Assembly: GCA_033558025.1 (NCBI GenBank)
Contig: JAUCEF010000006.1
Span: 4,774,001 to 4,838,000 of the forward strand
Source of the DNA: Phytophthora sp. 'mugwort'
Lineage: Eukaryota > Oomycota > Peronosporomycetes > Peronosporales > Peronosporaceae
Direction of reading: 5' to 3'
DNA length: 64,000 nucleotides
This document shows, piece after piece, positions 23,976-35,190 of the stretch. Made by a program: the position numbers and the translations under genes. The notes beneath the pieces were generated by a model, which saw nothing but the letters and a program-made list of their open reading frames with translations, was not told the origin of the DNA and searched no databases. Positions within the stretch are counted from its first letter, which is position 1; every line of letters begins with the position of its first letter.

Positions 23976-26597
23976 TCAAGCTCAATCCTGCTCGACGATC
24001 AGCTAGCCCACTTCTACAGTTAAATGACACGAATGAATCTTAACAAAAATTGCATTTCAACGACCATGATAGCCTAGATAAAACTTGCAATAGTTTAGCT
24101 ACTAGCTTCAATGGTACCTAAAGAGATTAGTCACGGTGACTACCAACAGGGAGGTACAACCCCGCACGTGCAGCTCGACTGCTTCTCTCATGTACCTCAT
24201 CACGGCTTCCGGCCCATTTGGCACTTGATACCACTTCGAAAATAGCACAAACGTCCAATACATGTCACACTTAATCTTTATCCAGCCACAACGCTACCAC
24301 TGTGATACGCCTTACGGCCCGTTTTGTTTTTTCTACGGACGCATTGGTTGTTAGCTTCTCGCTTCGATCGAACCAAGGGAGCACATTCTCACTCACTCAG
24401 TATGATTAATGATGTTTGGTCATGTGACCAAACACTATTTTTCTGACGTGACCTAAGTCTTTATGGCCAGTAATAAAGGTTACCACACATAGTTACTGGC
24501 CCGCATGTGTATAACGCTTTTTATGGGCCTATCAAAGGACGTCTTCATGATTCTACCATGCTCCGCGAGTGTATGCTTCTTCCGTATATCTCAAGCAGCA
24601 GTGTGATAAATAATTAAATGAGCGGACCTATGGGAATCCGGCATATCGGGTAAACGAGTTCCTGTGCAGTCCAGTTCGAAATGCCTACGTGAGTAGATTT
24701 AACGTTATCATGAGCAAGACGTGAGTGTCAATGAATGACAATTTGGTCTCATCAAGTCAAATGGATATTCCTCGACTGGAACAGGAAGCACGGAATCCTA
24801 CTGACACCTTTTGCTAGAATGGTCAGAGTACCGGTTCTTCGTCACGAATGCTTTGTCGTACATGCACAATGGAAATCATATTTTCAAGTACTTTACAGGT
24901 ACACTACCGACACTAGAAAACTATTTTCGGAAGCCTTACCACCCTGTTGCCACCATCCAAGGATCTAGATGCGCTTGTCATTTCATTGTCTCTTGAGTAA
25001 ACTAGCAATGAGGTTTGCTTAGACATCACGTGGTTTTCTTACGCGCTTCACGCTCAAGTGGGCGCTCTTTTCGATATTCCACGAGCTCGGATTGGTACAT
25101 TGCTCGCTGACCTCCAATCAAGGCGTTGTTTCTGCTCGTTCTGTTGCTGCTGCAAAACGCATGAAACATCAAATCCCTCTGTGTCTTCGTCTCTCCAACA
25201 GCATCAACCACTCGGGTGGACTTTTGCTGCGGTTTAGTCGGTGCTGCTGTGTAGCAGGAGCCTCGCCTTCGTTTGCTTCATTGTCAGACGCGTCGCTCCG
25301 AGCGCGTCGCTTTCCGAGACGATTGCGGGCTACAGCACCTTGTCGCACATGCCCACGCGAATGCTCTATTGGCAGCCCTCACCCTTTTTAGTAACCGTTC
25401 TTGCTCCCGAGTTCGGCGTCATAGCCGTCGACACTACATAATAGTCAGGGCATTGCACGGATAAAAGAGTATCGCTCTCATCGGTGCCCAACTTCTTACT
25501 GACTTGGACACCCATGCACGGTGCTTAGCCAATAAAGCCTTGAATCTCGCGTTCGTCGTTGATCCCTTGATAACCTTCATGTTACAAAATCTCGCTGCAG
25601 GTTAACTTTTCTGCCAGCTCCTGCCACTACTTATTGACCTCGCCGTGCTCGGCCATGTACGAGTCATCGACGTTGACCTACACAGGGAAAAGGTAGGTTA
25701 AATTGAAAAGTTACTGCAACTATATAACACATTTTGGTTCGGTGCATGTCTTCCTCACCTTCGGGATATGAGAACGGTAAATCAGGGGCAACGCTCTTAA
25801 CGTGCCCATCGAATGGAATCCAACCGTCCAAATACCAGTGAAGCCAGCTTGGTTTCCAACAGTCGCTCCCGACCTTGAGTCGTTCGAGCATCTGGTTGAA
25901 CCGCTTCAGCGAGATTGGCGACGGACACGAAGGTTAAGAAAACATTGCGTGTGGTTAAGCGCGAACATCCGGTAGCCGTCAGAACGGGATATTTGAGTGA
26001 GAGGGAGCCATTGAAAACCTGCAATCTACGCGTCCCGAAAGATGTCTATTGACTTACTTTCACAAGTTCCTTATACATTGTAAGGTTGAACCGATGCCGG
26101 ACACGTGGCTTTAACCTTTGTTTATTAACTACCGGTAATAATGGCAATAATACTGGATATACTTGAATGCATAATCAATATATAGGTTTTACGGCATCCT
26201 AGTTGATTAAAATTCCTGCCTCGCTTTGGAAAATCTAGATTCCAAAACAGGACAAAGAAGGTTCAAATGCACCCAGCGGGCGCACGAGAAAATAGCACAA
26301 CCACCCTATTTCTATTTTTACACAAAAGGTCTGATCACACATAATGGATGGTTCTATCACACAATTGTCTCGCAGCAAACAATTGGCAACGTATCACACA
26401 ACATCAAACGAGAACCACGCACTACTATTTCTAACCAATCAGAGAATCTCAATACAGCTAATTTTGCCCAACCAGCACAAGGCGTTCATTCACCGCCTTC
26501 TTGATCATTGCGAAAGGAGAGCAAGACGACCAAGATGCTAAGTAAGCGCATACCCCAAGTGCAACCACCGGTCCATTGACTATGCCCGTTTACTGAA
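23976..26597. other. Gap without a recognised gene
   Basis: No supported coding region. On the minus strand, scraps at 25026-25211 (ending REARKKTT) and around 25600-25690 (HGEVNK, WQELAEKLT) resemble charged DNA-binding segments of transposon accessory proteins, too weak to call. The rest is AT-rich. Confidence 0.4.
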
Positions 26598-27351
26598 GTG
26601 GGTTCTAGTTGTGGACCAGCGTGGCAGCATGGCGAGTGGATTCTGAGACGCAAGGCTTTGCAGAATATTTCGTTACGCAGTGGTTATAGGCCAAGTTTGT
26701 GCGTTGGCAAAGTTTTCACACACCAGGAGCGTTTCCACAACCCACAATCCTGTCGAACATTCGTCAGGAAGCTGAAACGAAACTACCCACTCCGACAATT
26801 GCTGAAAATGGGAACTCCTTTCAGCAGTTGCTATCCCGCTACGACAACGAATCTAGCTCGCTGCTCGGCTTTCGTCTTCACGTGAAGTCATCAAACACAC
26901 TGAGACGTCGTGCAAAGCAACTAGCAAACTGCAGTTGTCGACCGAATCTTTCCCTCCTCGCAACGCATTAGGGCGTGTGGATTGCAAGGTCAGAATTGCT
27001 GCTTAAATTCAGCCACCGCGCGCTAGTGTGAAGCTACAGCGCAGAACAGAAGCAGGGCAGATGGGCGAAGGATGGAGGTACCAAACCAACCACAATGGGG
27101 TTGATTTGGGTCGACAAAGATTTGATTGCGACATGTTTCTCAAATTCAACACGTGCGCGCACTTAATTCACATACTGGCAACGCACGATGTCGTCGATTA
27201 CCTTGCCAACAAGACGTTAATTGGCCGTACACCGCCTACAAAGCGTCAACGTGAGGGTGAACTAAGCGAAACGTGGCTTCAGACCGTACCCGTCGGCCAT
27301 CCAAGTGCAAACGGACACGTTTTTTACATTAGTTTCGCTCCTCTCACATAA
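26598..27351 (+). pseudogene. MULE C-terminal fragment with a SWIM-like motif
   Basis: Frames around 26630-26970 contain GFAEYFVTQWL, FVRWQSFHTPGAFP, and then NGNSFQQLLSRYDNESSS, matching the region after the third catalytic block of oomycete MULEs. In the last frame (27028-27351), VDLGRQRFDCDMFLKFNTC and CAHLIHILATH give the D-C-x(7)-C-A-H-L arrangement of a SWIM-type finger missing its first Cys. The nuclease core is absent. One stop and at least two frameshifts separate the pieces. Confidence 0.6.
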
Positions 27352-28244
27352 ACACGCGGGCTACTCGCAGCGAACAAAAAGGATTTAATATGTTTATCAA
27401 CACGGCAGTGGAGTGTAAATGCGGAATTTCACGGATTGAAATTTTTTCTTCAAGAATACATTTTTTTTTCGTTTGAATCGATAGCACTGTAATTCCACTG
27501 TGCTTGACGGCTTTATGGCGAACGGGCCAAAGACCTCGTTGCTATAACGGTTGTGTATCATGCGAACCAATACGAGTTTAAATTCACTACATTGCGATCT
27601 AGGGCAACTCGTGCCTTGTGTGATATACCACTGGAAAGCCCAACCCATTACCAGCGTCGGTAATATGCGGCTTTAGCTTCAATCGATATTCGCTTGCAGC
27701 AAAATACTACCCTTACTCCGCAGGAACCTGTATTGCAGTCCCAATTGGGAGATATGAAAGAAATTCCGACTGCGTGCTCCATTGCTATTAGCTTTTTTAC
27801 TGTAATCCGCATGACGGCTATTTACTTCATGACTTGAGCTTTGCTGCGGCAGTGGTCCTCTTCACAAATGCACTTAAACCATATATGGGGGCCGTATTCA
27901 GCAGTCACCTCTTCGCCAGCCCTGATCTTCCTCTGCGTGATTAGCGAACTCGCACATCAGCTCGGTTGACCATCTCCACGACCTTGGTATTGGGTTGGTA
28001 TGAGTGGTTAATAAAGCGTGTGTTACCACCGCATCTAGCAGAGTTAAATCTGACAGCCTTTTTATCGTGCTTTTCGACAGTAGCTCTAGCGCGTACCGAA
28101 TAACATTAGTTATGGCGAGCTGTTTGTTATGGCATACAGCCACTCTGAGCCAATCAAGACAGGCGCGGGAAGCTAAGCCGTGCACCCTTTGCTATCGCGT
28201 ACATGCACTTTCCGCCTGTTCCCTTCATTTCTCCAAGACCACGA
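27352..28244. other. Gap; one unassigned minus-strand frame
   Basis: A 95-residue minus-strand frame at 27898-28185 has plausible amino-acid composition (helical, with AVVTHALLTTHTNP) but no domain I recognise, and no clear splice or promoter context. Otherwise nothing is visible. Confidence 0.35.
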
Positions 28245-29868
28245 ATGTCGTCTAAGCCACGCAGACTGCCGAAGACCACGCCTTCTTGGTGGCCATGGCC
28301 GCCAACTCAACAAAGGCAAAGTCACAGTCTACATGGCCGGCATAAGCTGAAAGTGCTGCAGTATTTGCATAAGTACGACGACATTGCGCTAACAATCTCA
28401 ACCTTCTACCCTACGCAGCCTGCGGCCAAGTAATACAGCCGTCGAACTCTTATTCTCTCCTCGCGTCGCAAGCTGGACAAGATCGTGGCTGACTGTGATG
28501 CACCCGGCCGAGGCAGCAAGAAAAAACTGCGGCCGCGCGGTGCAGCCACCGTGTTGCCTCCCCACCTGGAGCAAAACCTTGTGCGTTGGGTCAATGATCT
28601 ACGTGATGAGGGTGCTCCAGTCACCCCTATGCGGATTCAGGCGTTGATCGAGGCGGACGGTGCCGACATCAACCATTCAAAACGTCTTGGTGCTGGCAGC
28701 GTCCGGTTAGGGCGCGGCACTGCTTAGATTTGCGGGCGAAGACTCGGCAGGGGCAAATTTCGCCCACCCGAACTTACCGAAATTGCGAAGCAGTTTGCCA
28801 AGGAAGTCGAAGAGAAGCCCAAGTCTATTGATGTCCCAACGATCTACATTGCAGACCAAACCGGGTGGAAAAACCTCTCGCTGATATTGATTCTATTATC
28901 ACTAACAGTGCGCGTGTGTATCTATGAATTCACTAACTGTCAACTTCGAATATATCCCAGAGCACACACTAGCCAAGAGGTAGTAAGACTGTGTGAGTGA
29001 AATGTGCAGGAAAATCAAAAGAGCGGGCTACAGTGATGCTGCTGGGTAATTCAGACGGGTTGAAGCTTCCTCCGTTCGTCATCTTCAAGGTGCGGCCTTC
29101 CAAAGACACTGATCGCCAAGAGCAAAACAATCGCCTCCGCCATGGCTTTGGCATTCAAAGTTGGAAGTTTATTTCCGAAGTTCAAACGGGGGGCGGCATG
29201 CAAGTCTACGGAAATGGAAAGGTAAATCAAGTCAACGAAAATGAAGTTGATATTGAAGATAACTAACGTATTGTGATACTGTTGCAATGTAGGCTGGTGG
29301 AACGGGGAATTGACTGTGGAATTCTGCGTTTTCATTTCGGCAATCGCTGTGAGCCTGATAAACTTGTGCTGCTATTACTAGACGACTTCTCAGGCCACTG
29401 GACTGACGAAGTCGTCGAGTATGCAAAAGCTATTAAGGTGACCTTAATGAAGATATCACCGAACGCAACCTCCGTGTCACAGCCAGCGAACGCCACGTGG
29501 AACGGCCCCGTCAAAAAGAGGCTTCGGAATGCATGGATTGAAGACTTGCGTTTCCAATTACCAGCCCGAGTGCCTGGGCAGCCTTCCAAGCTGCAGCCGC
29601 CGAGCTGAGCTTCATTGTGTGGATGGATTGACTCCGCCTGGGATAACGTGCTGCCGTCAACTATTCGTGCGGGCTCCTTGCACTGCGGCATAGTCGAACT
29701 CGATGTATCTGGTGACTTCCCGGAAGAAAGCGTGACACTGGGGCATTCGGACGAAGCCATTGCGACGCTATGCTCCACTCGAATATGATTGATCATACCC
29801 AAGCTGAGTTCGGCCTTGAAGAAGACTTTGACGAGCTCTTTCGCTCCATGGCAGTAATAGATCAATAA
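28245..29868 (+). pseudogene. pogo-like DDE_1 transposase, relic 1
   Basis: From MSSKPRR at 28245: an N-terminal HTH (HKLKVLQYLHKYDDIALTI), then SRRKLDKI, a second HTH-like region (LEQNLVRWVNDLRDEGAPVT, 28570-28620), IADQTGW (first Asp, about 28850), VKCAGKSKERATVMLLGNSD, LLLLDDFSGHW (second Asp, about 29370-29400) and SQPANATWNGPVKKRL (about 29480-29525), where the third catalytic Asp position reads Asn. An intron-like GTAAAT..TGTAG lies at 29221-29291. Frameshifts occur near 28690, 28880 and 29324. The last frame ends at the TAA at 29866-29868. Terminal inverted repeats were not found. Confidence 0.72.
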
Positions 29869-30024
29869 AGCTCGCTTTGCACTTGTTCGCATATCAACAC
29901 GATGCCTTTGGTTTCTTGCAGACGTGAGCCTGCATATTCCGGTAGCCGGGGAATCTCAAAAACTGGTCTCTCCACTGCAGATCAGGTGTGTGCCATAGCT
30001 AAGGTTATTCGGTACAGTACAAGC

Positions 30025-31552
30025 TATCACTTCCGGTACTAGTCACAACTAATAATCCTCCTTCGTATGATATAATCGCTTTAGGAAGGATTTGAGTTTG
30101 GGCGGGTGTTCACATCCACCAGTAAAAGCGCACGACGAAGGAGCAGCACTGCACCCACGCCGCCCGCCAGTCACTGCTCCCACGCCACCCGCCAGTCGTA
30201 CGACGCCCACTTCACACTTGTCAGGCCCACTTCCCACAACTGAATCGGAGCCGTGTTGCACCCGCAACGCGTTATGGGGGCCTGGATGAGGATCTACCAG
30301 AAGCGGCACTTCATCCAGAAGGCGGTCGAGTGCCCGGACATGACCCAGCACGAGCTTGCCGCGTGGGCAAAGCTTGCCTTCAAGCTCAAGCGGGCGCTGC
30401 CAAAACGACGATCTCCGACATCCTGCGAGCGGCTCCCGCCATCATGAGCGAGGCGCACGGGGACAGCAAGTGCCGCAAGCCGCTGGAAGTTACGTCGTTG
30501 GCGCTAGAGCAAAAACGCTGGGCGTGGATCCAGTACGTCGAGGTCCAGAGCGTGTGCCTTTCAAGGGAGTTGATCAGGATGAAGGCACAGGACCTGCAGA
30601 AGGAGCTCTGCGACGCATGGGACTTGAAATTCGCTGATTGATGGCTCACTGGGTTCGAGCGCCGCCACGCTCTACGCTATCGGCAGCGTTATGGCGAAGC
30701 TGCATCCGTCGATACGGCTGCTGTTTATCTAGGAAGGCAGCAGCTACAGGACCTCACAGATCAATACGCTCCTCAAGATGTTTACAACACGGATGAAACG
30801 GGCCTATGCTACGCTATGTAGCCCACCCGCTCCATGTGCACGAGAGGCGCAATAAGACACGAATCACTATCGCGCTCACCGCAAATGTCGACGGCTCCGA
30901 CGCTCTCTCTCCGCTTTTTTGGGCCGCGCTAAGCAGCCCTACTGCTTCAAGAAGCGCATAGCTGCCCAGCTCGCCTTTGACTACAAGGCCAACCAGAAAG
31001 CGTGGATGACACGTCATGTTCTCCGCGAATGGCTGCTCAACCTCGATCGCGAGATGCGGGCGTCTGGACGGCTCATCTTGTTGCTAGTCGACAATGCTTC
31101 CTCGCACAATATTGGTGATATGGTGTGTACCAATGCTCGCCTAGAATTCTGCCGCCGAACACGACTGCTTTCCTACAGCCTATGGATGCAGGAATAATAG
31201 CCGCCTTCAAGCGTGCTTACCGTAGAAAGCAGCTTCGATGGGTGTATGAGAGGATCAAGCGCGCAGAGGAGGTCAAGAAGGGCGACGTGTACAAGGTCGA
31301 CCAGCTTCAGGCAATGAGCTGGAGTAAAGAAATCTGGCAGGAGCTGCAGGCTAAGGCTACAATTGAAAATTGTTTCCGACACACTGGCATTGTCTTCAAT
31401 GGAGCCGGTGAGAGGAGCAAAGAGGAAATCAGCTACGGGCAGGATTTAGAGGTAGAAGATATTATCATCCATGCTGCAGAGCTGAGTATTTAAGCTATAT
31501 AAAGTAATTGCAAATCTCATTATGTGGTCGGACCACGATACCGGAAGTGATA
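30025..31552 (+). mobile_element. pogo-like element with terminal inverted repeats
   Basis: A 14-bp sequence, TATCACTTCCGGTA, at 30025-30038 is repeated in perfect inverted orientation at 31539-31552 (TACCGGAAGTGATA). They enclose a DDE_1 transposase relic and nothing else. Both ends begin with TA, which fits the TA target-site duplication of the Tc1/mariner/pogo superfamily. The element is 1,528 bp long, a usual size. Ends are intact while the gene is broken, so it could in principle have been moved by an enzyme from elsewhere. Confidence 0.85.
30286..31493 (+). pseudogene. pogo-like DDE_1 transposase, relic 2
   Basis: Begins MRIYQKRHFIQKAVECPD at 30286 with an N-terminal HTH, a frameshift near 30395, the CENP-B-like HTH around ELIRMKAQDLQKEL, WLTGFERRH (after a stop at 30639), VYNTDETGLCYAM (first catalytic Asp, about 30785), a frame break at 30820-30920, LILLLVDNASSHN (second Asp, about 31075-31110), and PPNTTAFLQPMDAG (third Asp, about 31150-31190), then a long tail to a TAA at 31491-31493. 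All three catalytic aspartates are readable in one or another frame, so the copy is younger than relic 1. It lies inside the inverted repeats at 30025 and 31552. Confidence 0.8.
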
Positions 31553-31559
31553 ACTTTTG

Positions 31560-31835
31560 CTATATTCGCTGGTCAGGTTTGTGTCCTTTGAAAAATCATT
31601 CGTGGTCAGCTCTCCGCTGTAATTCCCAACTACAGATCCTCCTTAATTGTATCTGTTGCGACAACAGCCTGTCCTGCTAGATCAGTGTCAATTAATTGCA
31701 CGTCCTTGGATTCGTACACACAGTTAGAGCAGCGGCCCTCTTAATGGCAGTTTTTCTTCGTGCAACGTAGTTTGTCCGTGCGTTATCGCAGACATCACGG
31801 AAGCAGTCGTGAGGACATTGGTATGGGTCGGTTCC
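31560..31835 (-). pseudogene. SET-domain fragment with pre-SET cysteine cluster
   Basis: On the minus strand, DPYQCPHDCFRDVCDNA (about 31825-31775) is followed, after a one-base shift, by LRCTKKNCH, EGRCSN, then ESKDVQLIDTDLAG, QAVVATDTIKED and, in a shifted frame, NYSGEL. Cysteine spacing followed by xLxxxDTxxxGxxVxAxxxIxxxxxxxxYxGEL is the pattern of an AWS/pre-SET plus the first part of a SET methyltransferase domain. The catalytic NHSCxPN part is absent. SET-domain fragments occur in some oomycete transposon-associated genes, so origin may be host or element. Recognised from motif memory. Confidence 0.5.
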
Positions 31836-32041
31836 ACCAACGTCTGGAAACTCGATGAAGATTTTATCGTTTGATGAATGATGAGATTCGTGAATCTTAT
31901 TTGCTCCAGCAGGCCGATCTACTGGCTCATCGCCATCGATAGCAATAACTTATTGTGATGTAGCGGTACTTTCAGACTTCAAACGAGCAGAACGAAGTGC
32001 CCCCAGCGCCTCCTGGACTCCTGAAAATCTCCGCTACGTGT

Positions 32042-32614
32042 TCAGGAAGGCCGCTTGCATGTGTGGGACGTTGTACACCCACTTGAGCCACTAACGGGCT
32101 TTTGCAGCTTCGCGTATCTTCTTCCTGCTCCGTTTAAACGTATAGGCAGAAGTTTTGTCGTTTCCTCTCTTTTCTCACTCTTGGAACCTTGGTGCGCTCG
32201 CTCTGCTGCTTCTTGCGGCTGCAACTTGACGCTGGGCTCGATGCCCCTGCCGAGTTCGCTGGCTTCTGATGCGCCTTCCGTTGTCATTTGCTCCATCGGC
32301 GCTAGGTTGGAACTGTGTTGTCGATCGAGTGGTCTGTATCGTGTCCGTTCAATATGTGATTTTATGGTAGGATGTGTGATATCGATGCGTCCTCCGTGTG
32401 CACTCAGGAAAAAAAAGCCTGCAAATACATTTTGCTTCTTCCGTGAACTCCAGTTCTGAGTCAGAACCCTAAAACGTTGGTTCAATAGATTAAGCGAATC
32501 CGCGACCTTTCTGTGCACAACTGACCTCAATGTTAGTCCGGCGCTGTGCATCAAAGTTCCGTAATCTTGGAATTTGTACGGTCTCGCATCCACAATCAGC
32601 AAGTGACACATCAA
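32042..32614 (-). CDS. Hypothetical protein, 190 codons, possibly the 5' part of the SET relic
   Basis: An uninterrupted minus-strand frame with a basic C-terminal half, for example ERTRYRPLDRQ and KSEKREETTKLLP. I recognise no domain. It lies directly upstream (in its own direction) of the SET-domain scrap at 31560-31835, so it could be the N-terminal part of the same former gene. It could equally be a chance frame. It ends about 100 bp before gene D, which is divergent from it. Confidence 0.3.
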   Translation of the reverse strand: MMCHLLIVDARPYKFQDYGTLMHSAGLTLRSVVHRKVADSLNLLNQRFRVLTQNWSSRKKQNVFAGFFFLSAHGGRIDITHPTIKSHIERTRYRPLDRQHSSNLAPMEQMTTEGASEASELGRGIEPSVKLQPQEAAERAHQGSKSEKREETTKLLPIRLNGAGRRYAKLQKPVSGSSGCTTSHTCKRPS

Positions 32615-32717
32615 GCGACACCGAGAAGACCAGTTAGACAGACACCGACTTCGTGCCAGTCGCGCGGACGGGACCAGTCTTCCATTCGCCCGACGAGCTG
32701 ATAGTGGCGACTAGCAA

Positions 32718-33808
32718 ATGGACGTCGCCCCCTTTGCAGCCCCCTCCGCCAGCGTCGACGCGAGCGCAAACGAGACCTCGAGTTCCGGCAGCTCCGTCGA
32801 CGTTAATTCTGCAGCCAATAGCAGCAGCAACGACTCCATCTTCGCCATCAGCGACGTCAATGCAGGCGAATCGGACAAGTCTGTCAGCTCCAACACCGAC
32901 GACTCATGCACGTGGTACGACAACGGCGAGTGCACGCGGCCACGCACGTGCACCGACTGCCTGAACGTGCTGCTGTCGACGGACTCGTGCGCCGTGGACC
33001 CGCACGGCGTCTGTGTGAGCATGATGCAGTACGAGAGCTACCTGGCCAAGCGCTACTACTACACGCCGCTTCAGCGCTACTTTCCGTCCAGCGAGTACAC
33101 GTACTGCAGCGTCAATGACTCGGTCTGCGCCACGTGCAGCAGTCAGTGGATCGCCAACTTTGCCAGTATAGATAGCGCCGACATGTCCTCGTACTGCACG
33201 GGCACAGACGGATGCGTCTGTATGGCGGACTGTGAGGTACCCGACTGGCAGGATACAGTGATTAACGATCAGTGCACTGCAAACGGCAACGGATCCGGAG
33301 CGGACTCGGGCACGTCCGTGGCGACGCGCATTACAGTATCAATCTTCGTGGGTATCACTGTGGCAGTGTTACTCGCCTTCGCGACATGGGGAATGCGTCG
33401 ATTCATTAAACGCCGGCAATATGAACCTGATGGTAAGTTGCTGATGGTGTGCTGCATTGGAAATGGAGAAAGAGACTTATGCTTTTGTTTTGCTTCGATG
33501 TTGCTGCAGTTTTTCACCGGGAAATGCGAACGCTGCCGCGTCCACCACCGACGGGGCCGCAACTTTCGTTGTCGGGATGGAAATCGCTGCGGCAGAACCT
33601 CATCGACTCAGAGCACGGGTTTATGAGTGGCGGCCAAGCAGTGACGTTGCAACGCAATGCTCAAGACTCCATAACGGCAGCTACCGGTACAACGGAGAAT
33701 ACGCCGGAGATTAGAGTCGAGCAAGGCGAGGAATACCGCCCCGCGTCGCCTGGCGAGCATGAACTGCGCATACAGGAAGCCGCGCAACAAGAGCGAACTG
33801 TGGTCTAG
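32718..33808 (+). CDS. Family member D: single-domain cysteine-rich membrane protein
   Basis: Two exons, 32718-33432 and 33510-33808, with a 77-bp intron (GTAAGT..CTGCAG) in phase 1, give 337 residues. A Ser/Asn-rich N-terminus (residues 1-60) precedes one complete 14-cysteine domain with PRTCTDCLN, YTYC, CATC, YCTG and GCVCMADCEVPDW. A membrane helix (about 200-225) follows, then MRRFIKRR. The intron falls just after the helix, as in A, E and F. The cytosolic tail has GPQLSLSGWKSLRQNLI and EQGEEYRPASP, the two family tail motifs. No signal peptide is visible at this ATG; the N-terminus MDVAPFAAPSASVDAS is at most a weak candidate. First of a tandem set D-E-F-G, all on the plus strand. Confidence 0.87.
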
Positions 33809-34237
33809 CATTGAAGACTGACGATAATATCACCAACTCAACAAACAGGGGGGTGACTCCCATTCAAGGAAAGCAACTCGTCTCAGCCAGTATTATTGAC
33901 GGCGGGCTGTTAGGAAAGCTATCAACGGGAGGACTTGGCACTTTCCGCCTTAACGGTAATGTAACTATGATCATTTGTACGTCGTCCTTTTCTTTCTTTT
34001 TTTGTAATGATGTCTGCTGCCCGATAGGTAGTATGCAGTGTATTATAGCCGGATAATAAGATGCTCCAAGTCAGTCACAAAACCCTACACATGCTGAGCA
34101 TTGCGTCTGGATTCTTGCCTCGAACCAACGCTCTTCACAAGCATCTGCTGCTTGGCTGCTGTTCACTGAATGAAGTATGGGCGGATAAGCACTATCCGCA
34201 CTGGCAGAATCTCCCGACCAGGTTCAGGACACACAGC

Positions 34238-35190
34238 ATGAATCTGTCGGCCTCTTCGTCAGGCTCGACTGAATCTGTTCATGCTAACGTCGGTGAAGAC
34301 TCTGCAGTCGTGAGCAAGACCGTCAGATCGAACCGTGCTGATTCTTGCACTTGGTATGCGAATGCGAGTTGCAAGCGACCGCGGACATGCTACGATTGCC
34401 TGAATGTCAAGGTCGCGAGCGGGGAGTGTGCCATTATGCCCAACGGTATGTGCGTGAGCCTGGCCGAGTACTCTCACTTCTTGAGCAAGCAGCAGGAGTT
34501 CGGCATCTACTTTAAGTACTACCCATCCAGCAATTACACATACTGCAGCGCAGACGACTCGGCTTGTTCAGTATGCGCCTCAAATTGGGTATCGAACTCC
34601 AATAGTTCGGGTTCCATCGTGACTCCAGCGTATTGTACAGGACTCAACGGGTGTATTTGTCTCGCGTATTGTGAATTGCCTGACTGGTCCGATTCAATTG
34701 TGACCGATCAGTGCAGCACAGGCGGTAGCTCCGTCGTGAATATTCAAACGTCAAAGGCATCCCGAATAGGCGTTGCGCTAGTTGTAGGCATCGCGTTTGG
34801 CTTGTTCCTTGGACTATGGTGCATTATGCTGCTGCTCCGACGCCAAAGTTTTAGTCGTGGTCGAGAATCTTCCATCCCCGGTGAGCTGCGTCGACTTGTC
34901 TTCATTCTCACATCTTGGAAACTAATTACATTTATGTCTTCGTAGCTGTTCGAGAGACTTGGACAGTGCCGCGACCGCCTCGCGCGGGGCCACAGCTTGC
35001 ACTGACTGGCTGGAAGGAGCTTCGCGAGAAGTTGATCGCTATTGAACAGGAAGCGTTTGGAACAGAAGTGACCATCCTTGAGTCGCACGCTCGCAGCGAA
35101 AACTCGGATGCCGCAATGGAGGAAGGAAGCGCCTATCATCCAGCTTCACCGAACCAGCGGAGGCCTCGAGACGAGGTCCGATTAGACTAA
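34238..35190 (+). CDS. Family member E: single-domain cysteine-rich membrane protein
   Basis: Exons 34238-34880 and 34946-35190, phase-1 intron of 65 bp (GTGAGC..CGTAG), 295 residues. The chosen ATG (MNLSASSSGS) gives a Ser-rich start like its relatives; the frame stays open upstream to 34061, which would add 59 residues without family similarity. Landmarks: PRTCYDCLN, NYTYC, YCTG, GCICLAYCELPDW, a membrane helix ending in LLLRR, then in exon 2 PRPPRAGPQLALTGWKELRE and EEGSAYHPASP. All 14 cysteines are present. It is closest to D and F by eye, consistent with local tandem duplication. Confidence 0.85.
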
